A DNA stretch of 56,499 bases, from assembly GCA_035547915.1 (NCBI GenBank), contig DASZTS010000021.1, positions 1 to 56,499 on the forward strand. The letters are read 5' to 3'. Made by a program: the position numbers and the translations under genes. The notes under the pieces were generated by a model. The model was not told the origin of the DNA. It was given only the letters and a program-made list of their open reading frames with translations, and ran no database searches. This DNA comes from DASSFG01 sp035547915 (lineage in GTDB: Bacteria > Planctomycetota > Planctomycetia > Pirellulales > JAICIG01). The first letter of the stretch is position 1, and every line of letters starts with the position of its first letter. Of this stretch, positions 8,743 to 17,379 are shown in pieces.

Positions 8743-11097
8743 CTACTTCACTGCCGGCACGGCCGGTTCGGGCCAGTTGAGGTGCTGGTGGAGGAAGGCG
8801 AACGTGCCGACACCATGAATCGTGTGCGGGCCGTCGAAGAACTCGATCGTGGTCCGCTCCGGTATCTTCAAGTCGGAGTAGAGCAGCCGCACCTTGGCGA
8901 ATTCGTAGGCTACCCACTCGTCGGGCGCCACGCCGTCGTGGTGGCCACGCTCGACCATGAACGGCCGCGGGGCGATCAGCCCCGCCATCTCGGCATAGTT
9001 GAATGTGTTACCGAGGTCGAACTCGAAGATCTCATATTCGCCCGTGCCGACGTAGCTATACGGGGAGCGAGTCGATGTGTTCTTCCAGATCCACTCGTTG
9101 AAGTCGGCCGAGCAGATCGACAGGCAGTAGCGATCGACGAGCGCCGGGATGCGCATCGCCGACTTGCCTCCGTAGGACAGGCCATAGAACGCGATCCGCT
9201 TGGCATCGACCATCGGCAACGAGGCCAGCCAATCGGCGATCTGCTGGTGCTGGGGCACGATGGTGGAGAACAACGTCTTGCGGAGCGGATTGCTCTTGCG
9301 CTGTAGCGTGCGGAAGCGGTCGGTGAAGATGTACGGATTTTGCGGCGAGAAGGTGATGAAGCCGCGCTCGGCCAGGCGGAGTGCGTACTGGTTGTAGGCC
9401 GGATTGTTGATCTTCGGATCGGCGACGTCTTGTGGACGGCCTTCCAATCCGTGCTGGCACACGACCACGGGCCGCTGTTCCCCCTGCTTGAGATCTTTGG
9501 GGACGAGCAGAATGCCGTAGGCGAACACGTCCGGGAAGACGTCGAGCACGACTTCATATCCCGTGTATTTGGCCTCGTCGTACGCCTTGCGGCTCCGTGC
9601 GTTCAAGGGCAGCCGATCGAGTTCGAAACGGCCGATGACGTCGTCGGCAAACATCTTGCGGTATTGTGCCGAACTCTCACGCCACGCGTCGACCGACGCT
9701 CGGCTGGCCTTCGACCATAAATTGCGCCGCGTGTATTCCCCTTCGCGCATCAGTCGCTGCGTATATTCGTTCATCTCGTCGAGCTGTCGCTTCAACCGGT
9801 CTTGCGCGTCGAACCCGGGCCGGTCGTAGCTCGGCGCCTTGCCAGACGCAGCCGGCTTCTTCTCCGCCAAGGCGTTGAGAAAGGGAGCGAGTGCCGCGGT
9901 GCCAGGTCGTATTGCTCCACCTGCCTTCTCGGTCGTGGCACATTCCAAGCAGGCCGGCTGCAGGCCTTCGATGAGCCGTTGGGCCCGCTTCAGCTCGGCC
10001 GTTACTGCCTCGAAGCTCGGCGACTGCCATTTGCCCGGCGCCGCACCGGAGCGGCCGTCGTGCGGCGCGGGAGGGCCGTCGATCTGGGGGCCGCGGCCCG
10101 CTTCGACGATCAGGGTGCGCGGCGCGATGAGCGTTGCCAACTCTGCGTCGCCGAATTCGTCGAGCAAGGCGAATACATTACGGTAGATGGGTTCCTCCCA
10201 GGCCCGCTCGCGGGGACCGAAGTAACCGCTCACGCACGTCACGTCGATTCGCGTATCGAGTGCGCCGGCCACCAATGCCAGCAGCCCCCCTTCGGCGTAA
10301 CCGAATACGCCGATCTTGGCCTCGTCGCCGCGTGCGTCGGCCGCGAACCAATCGACGAGCGCCAGGATTTTTTGCACTTCGTAGCCGATGATGTGTCGGC
10401 CCATTTCGAACGCCGAGCGGTAGACGAACTCGCGGTGCGGTTGGTTTGTCGGCCGCGTGCCGCCGCCGGCGATCGAAAACGTGTCGGCGCGGTCGATCAG
10501 CGTCGGCACGACTACGCGGCAACCGCTTTCCGCCAGCCGCCGGGCGAATTGCGCGTCGGGCTCGACACCGGGTACCAATCCCACGAGCATCTCCGGTGTT
10601 TGATCGGCGTCGGGCACCGCCACCACGTCGGCCAGTGGCTTTTTGTCACGAGGGACGAGGAGCAGTCCTTCACCGGTCATTCCCCGCAGCACGGGCCAGC
10701 GCACCGCATAGACATCGTAATCCTGGCCGCGACCGACGAGCGCCTTGTGCGCCGTCGTCTCGATGTACTCCAGCGCGGCCACGGGTTCGCGGGGGTCGAA
10801 AGCTCCCACGATCTTCGCCAGATGTTTACGGTTCTCCGCCACCGAGGCGTTGTACTTCTCGGGTGATGAAACGTCGCGCTTCCAGTAGCGGCTGCGGCGT
10901 TCGACCGAGGCGTCGATTTGCTTGAGCAAGAAACGATCGATCCCCTGTACCATCAGGTCGGCCAGATCGCCTTCCGTCTCGAGCGGCTTCGTGCCGGGAA
11001 ACGGCTCCGCGGCCAGCGCGCTGCCGGCCGAAAGGGTCGCGGCGCAACAGAGAACGGCGCGATGTAGCACATGGAGACAAGTACGCTGGGCCGGCAT
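8743..11097 (-). CDS. Secreted tandem alpha/beta-hydrolase (first domain apparently inactive)
   Basis: A 784-residue protein starting at ATG 11097 (MPAQRTCLHVLHRAVLCC...ALA, a signal peptide), with GGGAG about 9 nt upstream. A longer in-frame start at 11256 would run over the divergent neighbour's start and is rejected. There are two alpha/beta-hydrolase domains of the acetyl-xylan-esterase/dienelactone-hydrolase type. In the first (about 110-380) the nucleophile elbow reads GYAEGG, with Ala268 where Ser is expected. The second (about 500-780) has a normal GLSYGG elbow (Ser641), an ERGHHDGVAPDEW Asp/His region and a terminal GPHTIHG His. The role is probably periplasmic ester hydrolysis of polysaccharide substituents (inference). 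It is divergent from the isomerase-like gene at 11215. Confidence 0.85.
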   Translation of the reverse strand: MPAQRTCLHVLHRAVLCCAATLSAGSALAAEPFPGTKPLETEGDLADLMVQGIDRFLLKQIDASVERRSRYWKRDVSSPEKYNASVAENRKHLAKIVGAFDPREPVAALEYIETTAHKALVGRGQDYDVYAVRWPVLRGMTGEGLLLVPRDKKPLADVVAVPDADQTPEMLVGLVPGVEPDAQFARRLAESGCRVVVPTLIDRADTFSIAGGGTRPTNQPHREFVYRSAFEMGRHIIGYEVQKILALVDWFAADARGDEAKIGVFGYAEGGLLALVAGALDTRIDVTCVSGYFGPRERAWEEPIYRNVFALLDEFGDAELATLIAPRTLIVEAGRGPQIDGPPAPHDGRSGAAPGKWQSPSFEAVTAELKRAQRLIEGLQPACLECATTEKAGGAIRPGTAALAPFLNALAEKKPAASGKAPSYDRPGFDAQDRLKRQLDEMNEYTQRLMREGEYTRRNLWSKASRASVDAWRESSAQYRKMFADDVIGRFELDRLPLNARSRKAYDEAKYTGYEVVLDVFPDVFAYGILLVPKDLKQGEQRPVVVCQHGLEGRPQDVADPKINNPAYNQYALRLAERGFITFSPQNPYIFTDRFRTLQRKSNPLRKTLFSTIVPQHQQIADWLASLPMVDAKRIAFYGLSYGGKSAMRIPALVDRYCLSICSADFNEWIWKNTSTRSPYSYVGTGEYEIFEFDLGNTFNYAEMAGLIAPRPFMVERGHHDGVAPDEWVAYEFAKVRLLYSDLKIPERTTIEFFDGPHTIHGVGTFAFLHQHLNWPEPAVPAVK

Positions 11098-11214
11098 GCG
11101 ATTTCTCCCAGGGAGGCGGCGGGCGGTTGATAGCGGGGGTCGGAGGATTATACTGCACCCCGTAGAGCGGTTTTTGTTTTTGCCACTATACTCCGGCCCC
11201 CGTGAGGAGCAACC

Positions 11215-12132
11215 ATGTCGACGCCCCGTTCGCTCGATCGCCGAGGTTTTGTGCAATCCGCCGGCGCGATGCTGGCCGCCGCCTCGGGCTGGTCGAGCGC
11301 CGTGGCCGCCCCGGCCGACAACACGAAGAAAACGATGAAGAAGGCCGTGAAATGGGGGATGATCCAGCTCGACGGCTCGGTGCTCGATAAATTCAAGCTC
11401 CTCAAGGAACTCGGCTACGACGGCGTCGAATTGGATGCGCCCAGCTCGCTTGATAAGAAGGAAGTGTTACGTGCCCGCGACGAAACGTCGCTGCCGATCC
11501 ACGGCGTCGTCGACTCCGTGCATTGGAACGACACGCTCTCGCATTCCGATCCCGCGGTGCGAGCCCGCGGCGTCGCCGCGCTCGAGCAAGCGTTGCGAGA
11601 TTCGAAGGCCTATGGCGGCACGACGGTGTTGCTCGTGCCCGGCAAAGTCGAGCGCGGCCGCGTTTCGTATGGCGACGTCTACAAGCGCTCGCAGGAAGAA
11701 GTGCGCAAGGTGCTGCCGCTGGCCGAGGAACTGAACATCAAGATCGCCATCGAAAACGTCTGGAACGATTTCTTGCTCAGCCCGCTCGAGGAAGCACGCT
11801 ATCTCGATGAATTCGAATCGCCCTTCGTGGGCGCTTATTTCGACGTCGGTAATGTGCTCCGCTACGGCTACCCCGAAGACTGGATTCGCACGCTGGGCAA
11901 GCGGATCTTGAAGGTCGACATCAAGGAGTACAGCCTCAAGAAGATGCGCGAGGAAGGGCTCGGCAAGGGATTCGGAGTCGAGCTGCTCGACGGCGACAAC
12001 GACTGGCACGCCGTCATGACGGCCTTCCACGAGATCGGCTATAGCGGGTGGGCCACGGCCGAGATCCCGGGCGGTGGCCGCGAACGGCTGGCGAAGATCG
12101 CAACGCTGATGGACAAGATTTTCGCGAGCTAA
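11215..12132 (+). CDS. Sugar phosphate isomerase/epimerase-like TIM-barrel protein (Tat-exported)
   Basis: A 305-residue protein starting at ATG 11215, preceded by GAGGAGC. The N-terminus DRRGFVQSAGAMLAA is a twin-arginine-type signal. The body matches the xylose-isomerase-like TIM barrel (AP endonuclease 2 family): KWGMIQLDGSVLDKFKLLKELGYDGVELD, IAIENVW (Glu ligand), VGAYFDVGNVLRYG (Asp ligand) and ATAEIPGG (Glu ligand). Tat export means the fold would act outside the cytoplasm, as is common for planctomycete paralogues. The true substrate is unknown. It is followed 80 nt later by the ABC permease gene on the same strand. Confidence 0.88.
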   Translation: MSTPRSLDRRGFVQSAGAMLAAASGWSSAVAAPADNTKKTMKKAVKWGMIQLDGSVLDKFKLLKELGYDGVELDAPSSLDKKEVLRARDETSLPIHGVVDSVHWNDTLSHSDPAVRARGVAALEQALRDSKAYGGTTVLLVPGKVERGRVSYGDVYKRSQEEVRKVLPLAEELNIKIAIENVWNDFLLSPLEEARYLDEFESPFVGAYFDVGNVLRYGYPEDWIRTLGKRILKVDIKEYSLKKMREEGLGKGFGVELLDGDNDWHAVMTAFHEIGYSGWATAEIPGGGRERLAKIATLMDKIFAS

Positions 12133-12212
12133 GACTCCGTTCCACCATCTCGCAGCCAGTGCCACCGTCACAGGAAGACTTGTTGAGCATGCGCCGTGAG
12201 CATAAGTAGCCG

Positions 12213-13040
12213 ATGATGAACCGCGCTCTGTGGACGAAGGCGGTTGCCGACGCGCGTCTGCTGCTGGCCGGACTCACGATCTTGATGTTCGGCTTCAATT
12301 GGCTGTTCGTGTGGCTCACCAGTTTGGTTGAGTTGGGGGCCTTCGGTGTCTTCTTGCAAGCACTGCCGCGCGAATTCGAGTCGCTCGTCGGCGTGCCGTT
12401 CGCCAAGGTGGCGACGACGACCGGCCGCATCGCCTTGGCCTACATCGACCCGGTCGTGATCTTTACGATCGTCACCTGGGCGCTCGCCCGTGGCAGCGAC
12501 GCGGTGAGCGGTGAGATCGGCCGCGGCACGATGGAACTGCTGCTCGCGCAACCCGTCTCGCGATCGTCGCTGCTGATGACGCATGCCACGGTCACGACGG
12601 CCGGTTCGGCGATACTCGCGGCGGCGGCCTGGTTGGGTACCTTGCAGGGGTTGGTCCTCACCGGCCTGGCAAAGGAAGTGGAGCCGCGGCATTTCATTCC
12701 GGCGGCCGTCAATGTCTTCGCCGCGACGTTTTTCCTAGCGGCCTTCACGACGCTCGTCTCAGCCTTCGACAACCAGCGCTGGCGGACGTTGGGAATCGTG
12801 GGCGCGTTCTATATCGTCGAATTGCTGCTGAAGATCGTGGCCCGCATGGCTCCCCGCTTCAACCGGCTGATGTACGTCTCGTTTCTGGGCGCCTACGAAC
12901 CGCAGAGCTTGGTCATCTACCCGGAAACGGCCTGGCAGGTATCGCTGCGCCATGACGGCGCACTCATCGGCCTCGGTTTAGCGGCCTACTTCGCGGCCGC
13001 TATCACGTTCAACCGCCGCGACGTTCCCGCACCCCTTTAG
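12213..13040 (+). CDS. ABC-2 type transporter permease
   Basis: A 275-residue membrane protein with about six hydrophobic segments (LLLAGLTILMFGFNWLFVW; RIALAYIDPVVIFTIVTWALA; SAILAAAAWLGTLQGLVL; FAATFFLAAFTTLVSAF; LGIVGAFYIVELLLKIVA; LIGLGLAAYFAAAITF). Between the second and third is the cytoplasmic GTMELLLAQPVSRSSLL segment, typical of NosY/ABC-2 permeases that couple to an ATPase. No ATP-binding subunit gene is next to it, so the partner must be encoded elsewhere. The two adjacent ATG codons at 12213 are equally likely starts. The stop codon TAG lies inside the left end of palindrome copy 2. Confidence 0.85.
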   Translation: MMNRALWTKAVADARLLLAGLTILMFGFNWLFVWLTSLVELGAFGVFLQALPREFESLVGVPFAKVATTTGRIALAYIDPVVIFTIVTWALARGSDAVSGEIGRGTMELLLAQPVSRSSLLMTHATVTTAGSAILAAAAWLGTLQGLVLTGLAKEVEPRHFIPAAVNVFAATFFLAAFTTLVSAFDNQRWRTLGIVGAFYIVELLLKIVARMAPRFNRLMYVSFLGAYEPQSLVIYPETAWQVSLRHDGALIGLGLAAYFAAAITFNRRDVPAPL

Positions 13041-13143
13041 AGCAACCGACAAAACCGGATCGAGCTTCACAAAATCGGCGTTTCACCGCCGATTTTTTGC
13101 CCGCGGCGCTCCGGCGTCCGGGTTTTGTCAGCCGCTCTTAGGA
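13036..13143. repeat. Nested-palindrome dispersed element, copy 2
   Basis: This copy fills exactly the gap between two convergent genes: its first bases include the TAG stop of the ABC permease, and its last base abuts the TAA of the glycosyltransferase gene. The left end TTTAGAGCAACCGACAAAAC pairs with the right end GTTTTGTCAGCCGCTCTTA. The inner hairpin is AAAATCGGCG-tttcac-CGCCGATTTT followed by TT. The A-tract/stem/T-tract layout is that of a bidirectional intrinsic terminator. Confidence 0.88.
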
Positions 13144-14529
13144 TTATTGCTCGCTCGTAGCCCGACGGCGCACCAGGCCATATCGGCGCGCGAGGGCCAC
13201 CGCCGTGCTGCCACCTTGTGCCGCGAAGAGACAGATCACCGGTGTCATGGGTATGCGAAAACGGTGATAGCCCGCATCGCCCCCCGAAACGAGCAGCAAG
13301 TAAGTGAACAGGGCCAGCGCTAACAGAACGGCCGGGCGGGCCCCCGGCCCTCCGGCAGAGACGACACCCGTGAAGGCGAGCCCGAGGTAGATAGCCAATG
13401 TGACGGCGAGTAGCCCATGAATGGCCAGCACCCGCGGCCGCTGCGCCGCCGCGTCGGTCAGTCGTTGCCAGAAGGTGCGTGCGGGCGGCGCCTCGGTCGG
13501 TTTGCCGGTGTCGGCGAGTCGGAAGAAGCCGAGCCAGGCGTTGCGGCCCGAATCGGTGAGCGTATTCAACATGCCGCCGACATGAACCCGGGCCCAGGCC
13601 GACGGATGGGCCAGGATGATGCGCATCGCCTCCTGTCGCAAAAATCGATAGCGCTGCGCGGCAGACCATTCGATCTGCTCTGGGTGTTGCCGCAGGTAGG
13701 CCGCGGGGTCGCCTTCGCCGGCCTCGATGCGCACCGCGTCGCGTTCCACGGGCCCGCCGGCTTCTCGTTCGGCGACGATCGGCAATGCCTCGTAGTAATA
13801 CAAGTTGATGTCGGAGATGGCCGAGAATCCGGCATAGCCCGCCGCAAAGAAATTTCGTATCTGCCACGGTACGAGGAGAGCGAAAGCCAAGGCGACGAAG
13901 ACCACGGCTTGCACAAGTAGGTGTCGCCGCCATTCGACACGCCGCCAAAAAATGATCACGACCGATAGCCCCACCCAGGCCGGAAGAAAATAGGCGATCG
14001 GGCGCACATACGCGGCAGCGGCTATGGCGACCGCGGCCGCCAATATATCTCGCCAGCCGCGTGAAACCGAGTATCGGGCCAGGAGCCACAACGCGGCCGC
14101 AAGGAGCGTGGTAAACAACGTCTCGCTGAGCAGTTTGCTAGCATAGACGGCAGAAACCGGTTCGCATGCCATGAACCAAGCGCCGGCGAGCGCGACAGTC
14201 TCGTTCTCGAACGCCAGCAGCGCCGTGCGATAGACAAACCACACGGTGAGGCAACCGAGCAGGATCTGGAGGCCGATGGTCACCGCCTCGATCCGTTCGC
14301 TGGCGACGCCGGGGAGCAACAACACGGGATACCCCGGAGTTCGCACGATCTCCGCCTGTTGCGGCGCGCCGTAACGACCGGTCTCCCACCATTGTGTCGC
14401 CACCCGCACGTAGCCCACCGTGTCGGGTTCGCGAAACTGCGGACCGGGCCGGGCGATCGGCAGGGCAAGAACGGGTACGAGCAGGCGCACCGCCAGTGCC
14501 GTAGCAAGGGCGGCGACGATGGGCTTCAC
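13144..14529 (-). CDS. GT39/PMT-like integral membrane glycosyltransferase
   Basis: A 461-residue membrane protein. The start is GTG at 14529, overlapping the TGA stop of the upstream PQQ gene (GTGA), so translation is probably coupled; the GAGGAGG at the end of that gene sits very close to the start. The longer frame upstream lies wholly inside the PQQ gene and is a shadow. The N-terminal helix is followed by a loop with REPDTVGYVRVATQWWETG, the acidic loop expected of GT-C enzymes (ArnT/PMT type), then about ten hydrophobic segments. These enzymes transfer sugar from a polyprenyl-phosphate donor to lipid or protein outside the membrane; the acceptor is unknown. It ends 1 base from the palindrome element. 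Confidence 0.8.
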   Translation of the reverse strand: MKPIVAALATALAVRLLVPVLALPIARPGPQFREPDTVGYVRVATQWWETGRYGAPQQAEIVRTPGYPVLLLPGVASERIEAVTIGLQILLGCLTVWFVYRTALLAFENETVALAGAWFMACEPVSAVYASKLLSETLFTTLLAAALWLLARYSVSRGWRDILAAAVAIAAAAYVRPIAYFLPAWVGLSVVIIFWRRVEWRRHLLVQAVVFVALAFALLVPWQIRNFFAAGYAGFSAISDINLYYYEALPIVAEREAGGPVERDAVRIEAGEGDPAAYLRQHPEQIEWSAAQRYRFLRQEAMRIILAHPSAWARVHVGGMLNTLTDSGRNAWLGFFRLADTGKPTEAPPARTFWQRLTDAAAQRPRVLAIHGLLAVTLAIYLGLAFTGVVSAGGPGARPAVLLALALFTYLLLVSGGDAGYHRFRIPMTPVICLFAAQGGSTAVALARRYGLVRRRATSEQ

Positions 14530-15740
14530 TCCTCCTCGATGCGGTACAGGTGCGTACCGCTGCGGAGAAGGAAGGCCTTGTCCAAGACGGCCAGCGACGC
14601 CAACGTGTCGCCCTCGATCTGATTGGCGGCCAGCTCGCGGTATTCTTTCCCGAGTTCGATCACGGTCGTCAGGCCGTGCTCGTTGGTGAAATAGATCTTT
14701 CCGTCGGCCAGCAAGGGCGAAGCGGAGTAGTTGCCTGGCAGCCGTTTCTGCCAATGCTTGTCGCCCGTCTTCGCATCGAGGCAACTCGCGATCCCCTGAT
14801 CGCTGACCAGGTACAACTCTTCGCCCTCCAGCAGAGGCGACGGATTCAAAGGCGCCCCCTTCTGCATCTTCCAAGCCACGTGGCTGTCGGTCACGTCTCC
14901 CTGACCGTCGGGGCGCACAGCATACAGCCAGGGCGTATCGTAGCCGCTGGCCAGAAACACCAACCCCTGGCCGTAGACCGGACGCGGCACCTCGGAGTAG
15001 CCGTCGTAGCGCACCCGCCAGATCTCCTTGCCGGAGTCGGGCTCGTAGGCCACGGCCTGGTTGCCGCCTGTGCTGATGAGCTGGTCCTGCCCGGCCACGT
15101 TGATGATGAGCGGCGTGGAATAGGCCATGCGACCTTGCCGCTCGCTCTTCCAACGCACCTCGCCGGTTCGCTTGTCGAGCGCCGCCACGTACTGCACGTC
15201 GGTGCCATCGCAGCTCACGATCAACAAGTCGCCGTACAAGACGGGCGATCCGGCCGGACCGTGGCCGTGGTTGTATTTGAGCTCCGTCGATCGCCACACC
15301 ACCTCGCCTTCGGTCGTCAGGCACGCCGTACCCAGGTCACCGAAATGGACATACACACGGCCGCCCTCGAGTACGGGCGTCGGCGATGCGTAGCTATTCT
15401 TGGTATGGATGCCGCCGGGATCATCGCTTTGAAATACCTGGATGTCGTGGACCTTCTTGCCGTTGGCCGCCTCGAGGCATATCGCCCTGAGCGAATGCCC
15501 CTTATCGAGGGCCGTTGTCAGCCAGATTTGGTTGTTCGCCACGACCGGCGACGACCAACCTAGGCCGTCGACCGGCACCTTCCATACGATATTCTCGGTC
15601 TCGCTCCACTTGCTCGGCAGGCCGCGCTCGCTGGCGTGCCCCTGTCCATCGGGCCCGCGGAACTGCGGCCAGACCCCTTCGGCGGCTGTCGTCGCAATCC
15701 AGCCCAACGTGATCCAGGTGAAGAGTACGAAGCGTGTCAT
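14526..15740 (-). CDS. Secreted PQQ-like beta-propeller repeat protein
   Basis: A 404-residue protein starting at ATG 15740 (MTRFVLFTWITLGWIATTAA, signal peptide), with AAGGAAAG 8 nt upstream. The frame is open further upstream but over the Sua5 gene's tail region. The body has repeated propeller blades: VWPQFRGPDGQGHA at the start, then WKVPVDGLGWSSPVV, LDKRTGEVRWKSERQG, YEPDSGKEIWRVRYDG and LDAKTGDKHWQKRLPG. It belongs to the BamB/PQQ-like class used in planctomycetes as periplasmic scaffolds; enzymatic dehydrogenase residues are not evident. It lies 100 nt downstream of sua5 and overlaps the next gene by 4 nt. Confidence 0.88.
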   Translation of the reverse strand: MTRFVLFTWITLGWIATTAAEGVWPQFRGPDGQGHASERGLPSKWSETENIVWKVPVDGLGWSSPVVANNQIWLTTALDKGHSLRAICLEAANGKKVHDIQVFQSDDPGGIHTKNSYASPTPVLEGGRVYVHFGDLGTACLTTEGEVVWRSTELKYNHGHGPAGSPVLYGDLLIVSCDGTDVQYVAALDKRTGEVRWKSERQGRMAYSTPLIINVAGQDQLISTGGNQAVAYEPDSGKEIWRVRYDGYSEVPRPVYGQGLVFLASGYDTPWLYAVRPDGQGDVTDSHVAWKMQKGAPLNPSPLLEGEELYLVSDQGIASCLDAKTGDKHWQKRLPGNYSASPLLADGKIYFTNEHGLTTVIELGKEYRELAANQIEGDTLASLAVLDKAFLLRSGTHLYRIEEE

Positions 15741-15840
15741 CGATCGCTTTCCTTTTTCGTGCTCTGTTAGACTTTTATCACTTGCCAGGCACAGTCCGTT
15801 GACCGGCGGCCACCATGTCGGCATGCGTTGCCCCAGGATT

Positions 15841-16875
15841 CTAACCGATTTTCTGGTCTGCTGTCGCGGCGCGTTGTAAACGGTCGCGAACGGCCAGCCA
15901 GGCTTCGTGATCGGGTGGAAGCTCGACGACGATCCGATCGAGTGCCAGTGCTTCGAGCCGGTGCAAGGCGGCATACAGGTTGGCGGCATATTCGGCCGGA
16001 TCGTCGGACAGTTCGACCGCAATCAACCCCGCGGAAGTTTCGAAGGGAGGTAGCTTCAAAACCAGCCAGCCCACGTGCAAACCGGCTTGGCATAGTTGGC
16101 TAACGTAGGGCCACGAGTCGGAGCGGCATTCCAACGGCGTAGTTGGCGCATAGTGGCGTGCCGCCAAGCCGGGGGAACGGGCCACGGCGCTCTGCCCAGG
16201 GCGAGAATTGGCGGCGGGCGTTTTGGGCCCGACCGCAATGGGGCCGATCGCCGCCTCGATTTCGTGCGGAGACACGAGGCCCGGCCTGAGCAGGCGAGGA
16301 GGAGACACGGTCAGGTCGATGACGCTCGATTCCAGGCCGCCGGAAGTTGGGCCGCCATCGAGCAGCATATCGATCCTGCCGTCGAGCCAGCGCAAGACGT
16401 GTTCGGCGCGGGTGGGACTGATGCGCGTCGAAAGATTTGCGCTGGGGGCTGCCACGGGCACGCCTGCCGCCCGTATCAATCCCTGTGCCACCGCGTGCGC
16501 GGGCGATCGCAGGGCGACCGTCTCGCCACCGGCCGTCACGATGTCTGGAACCTCGCTCCGTTTCTTCAATACCAGGCTGAGCGGTCCGGGCCAAAACCGG
16601 GCCGCAACAACCTGCGCCTTTTCAGGCCACGATTCGGCGACCGTCGTAGCTTGCTCGATCGTCGCCACGTGTACGATGAGGGGATTCGTCGCAGGTCGAC
16701 CCTTGGCGGTGAAGATACGTTGGACGGCTTCGCCGTCGAGTGCGTTTGCACCCAACCCATAAACGGTTTCGGTGGGGAACGCGACCAGACCGCCGCGCCG
16801 CAACACCTCTCCCGCCCGCGCCAAGATTTCGGCCGCGGGGCGCTCCGGATCGACGCTAACCACCTCCGTCTTCAT
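15841..16875 (-). CDS. L-threonylcarbamoyladenylate synthase (Sua5/YrdC with C-terminal Sua5 domain)
   Basis: A 344-residue protein starting at MKTEVVSVDPERP (ATG 16875). A longer frame to 17076 lies over the HNH remnant and is not protein-like. It makes threonylcarbamoyl-AMP from threonine, bicarbonate and ATP, the first step of t6A tRNA modification at position 37. The YrdC domain (1-205) shows FPTETVYGLGANA, KGRPATNPLIVHV, RSPAHAVAQ and APSANLS. The C-terminal Sua5 domain (about 225-344) carries the linker ending ARHYAPTTPLE, so this is the long Sua5 form. It is the first gene of a probable minus-strand operon with the PQQ and glycosyltransferase genes. Confidence 0.93.
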   Translation of the reverse strand: MKTEVVSVDPERPAAEILARAGEVLRRGGLVAFPTETVYGLGANALDGEAVQRIFTAKGRPATNPLIVHVATIEQATTVAESWPEKAQVVAARFWPGPLSLVLKKRSEVPDIVTAGGETVALRSPAHAVAQGLIRAAGVPVAAPSANLSTRISPTRAEHVLRWLDGRIDMLLDGGPTSGGLESSVIDLTVSPPRLLRPGLVSPHEIEAAIGPIAVGPKTPAANSRPGQSAVARSPGLAARHYAPTTPLECRSDSWPYVSQLCQAGLHVGWLVLKLPPFETSAGLIAVELSDDPAEYAANLYAALHRLEALALDRIVVELPPDHEAWLAVRDRLQRAATADQKIG

Positions 16876-16975
16876 GCTTTGAACGTGACCTGCGGTCCGC
16901 CGGGAAAAGAAAGTTGGAGAATACCACCTTGGTCGGCATCCGCCTACATTCGCCGCCTGTTCACGCAGCGTGCCC

Positions 16976-17110
16976 TTAGCGCGGCCGCTTGCGCGGCACG
17001 ACATGCTCAACTTGCAGCGGCACGATCGGGGAGTCAATCTGACGACGCTGGCGGTATTCGCAACACTCGGCCGCACGTTCCCGCACTGCGGCGCGGGTCC
17101 TGGCGTTCAT
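16976..17110 (-). pseudogene. Truncated HNH endonuclease remnant
   Basis: This reads ATG at 17110, then MNARTRAAVRERAAECCEYR, and ends after 44 codons at TAA 16976 just past VPLQVEHVVPRKRP. The pattern VRERA..CEYC......HVDHI.PRKHGG is the N-terminal third of a widespread planctomycete/cyanobacterial HNH endonuclease of about 160-180 aa. Here the second Cys of CEYC is Arg, and the rest of the HNH fold (usually KHGG...DNLALAC) is absent. The start overlaps the stop of the preceding small gene by one base (TGATG), the usual arrangement of this gene pair. It is probably non-functional. Family assignment is by motif memory, not a search. Confidence 0.6.
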
Positions 17111-17379
17111 CAGTGCCGCTGCTCGGAGAGCCTAAAGCGGGCTTCCGCCTGCAAGACTGCAAGCAGATTATTGGCTTCAATGTACGCTTCGTACTCGGCC
17201 CGTTCGGCTTCCGATAGCTCGCCTTCGTTGGCCTTCTGCGACAGGTCCGTCAATCGTTCAGCAATTTCCGGATCAGCCTAAATACGAGCCAGTTGTCGTG
17301 TTTGCTCGGGCGTCAGCAAGGCGAAGATTGCAGCCGTCCCGCGGTGAAAAGCCTGATGTGATTCGTCAACCGTGCTCAT
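17110..17379 (-). pseudogene. Small helical partner protein of HNH nuclease, interrupted by a TAG
   Basis: From ATG 17379 the frame gives 33 residues (to QTRQLARI), then TAG at 17280-17278. The same frame then continues for 55 residues (ADPEIAERLTDLSQKANEGELSEAERAEYEAYIEANN...) to a TGA overlapping the HNH start. The continuous, acidic, helix-like protein across the stop matches the short protein (about 90 aa, with 'KANEGxLSxxExxEYExYIEANN') that usually precedes this HNH nuclease. The single nonsense codon therefore looks like an inactivating mutation in an otherwise intact gene. A sequencing error or a UAG read-through is less likely, because the partner gene is also truncated. Confidence 0.62.

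Noticed and set aside
14530..15324. N-terminal extension of the glycosyltransferase frame into the PQQ gene
   Set aside because: This segment overlaps the PQQ gene in another frame, is Arg-rich and has no membrane pattern. The GTG at 14529, coupled to the PQQ stop, is the more plausible start.
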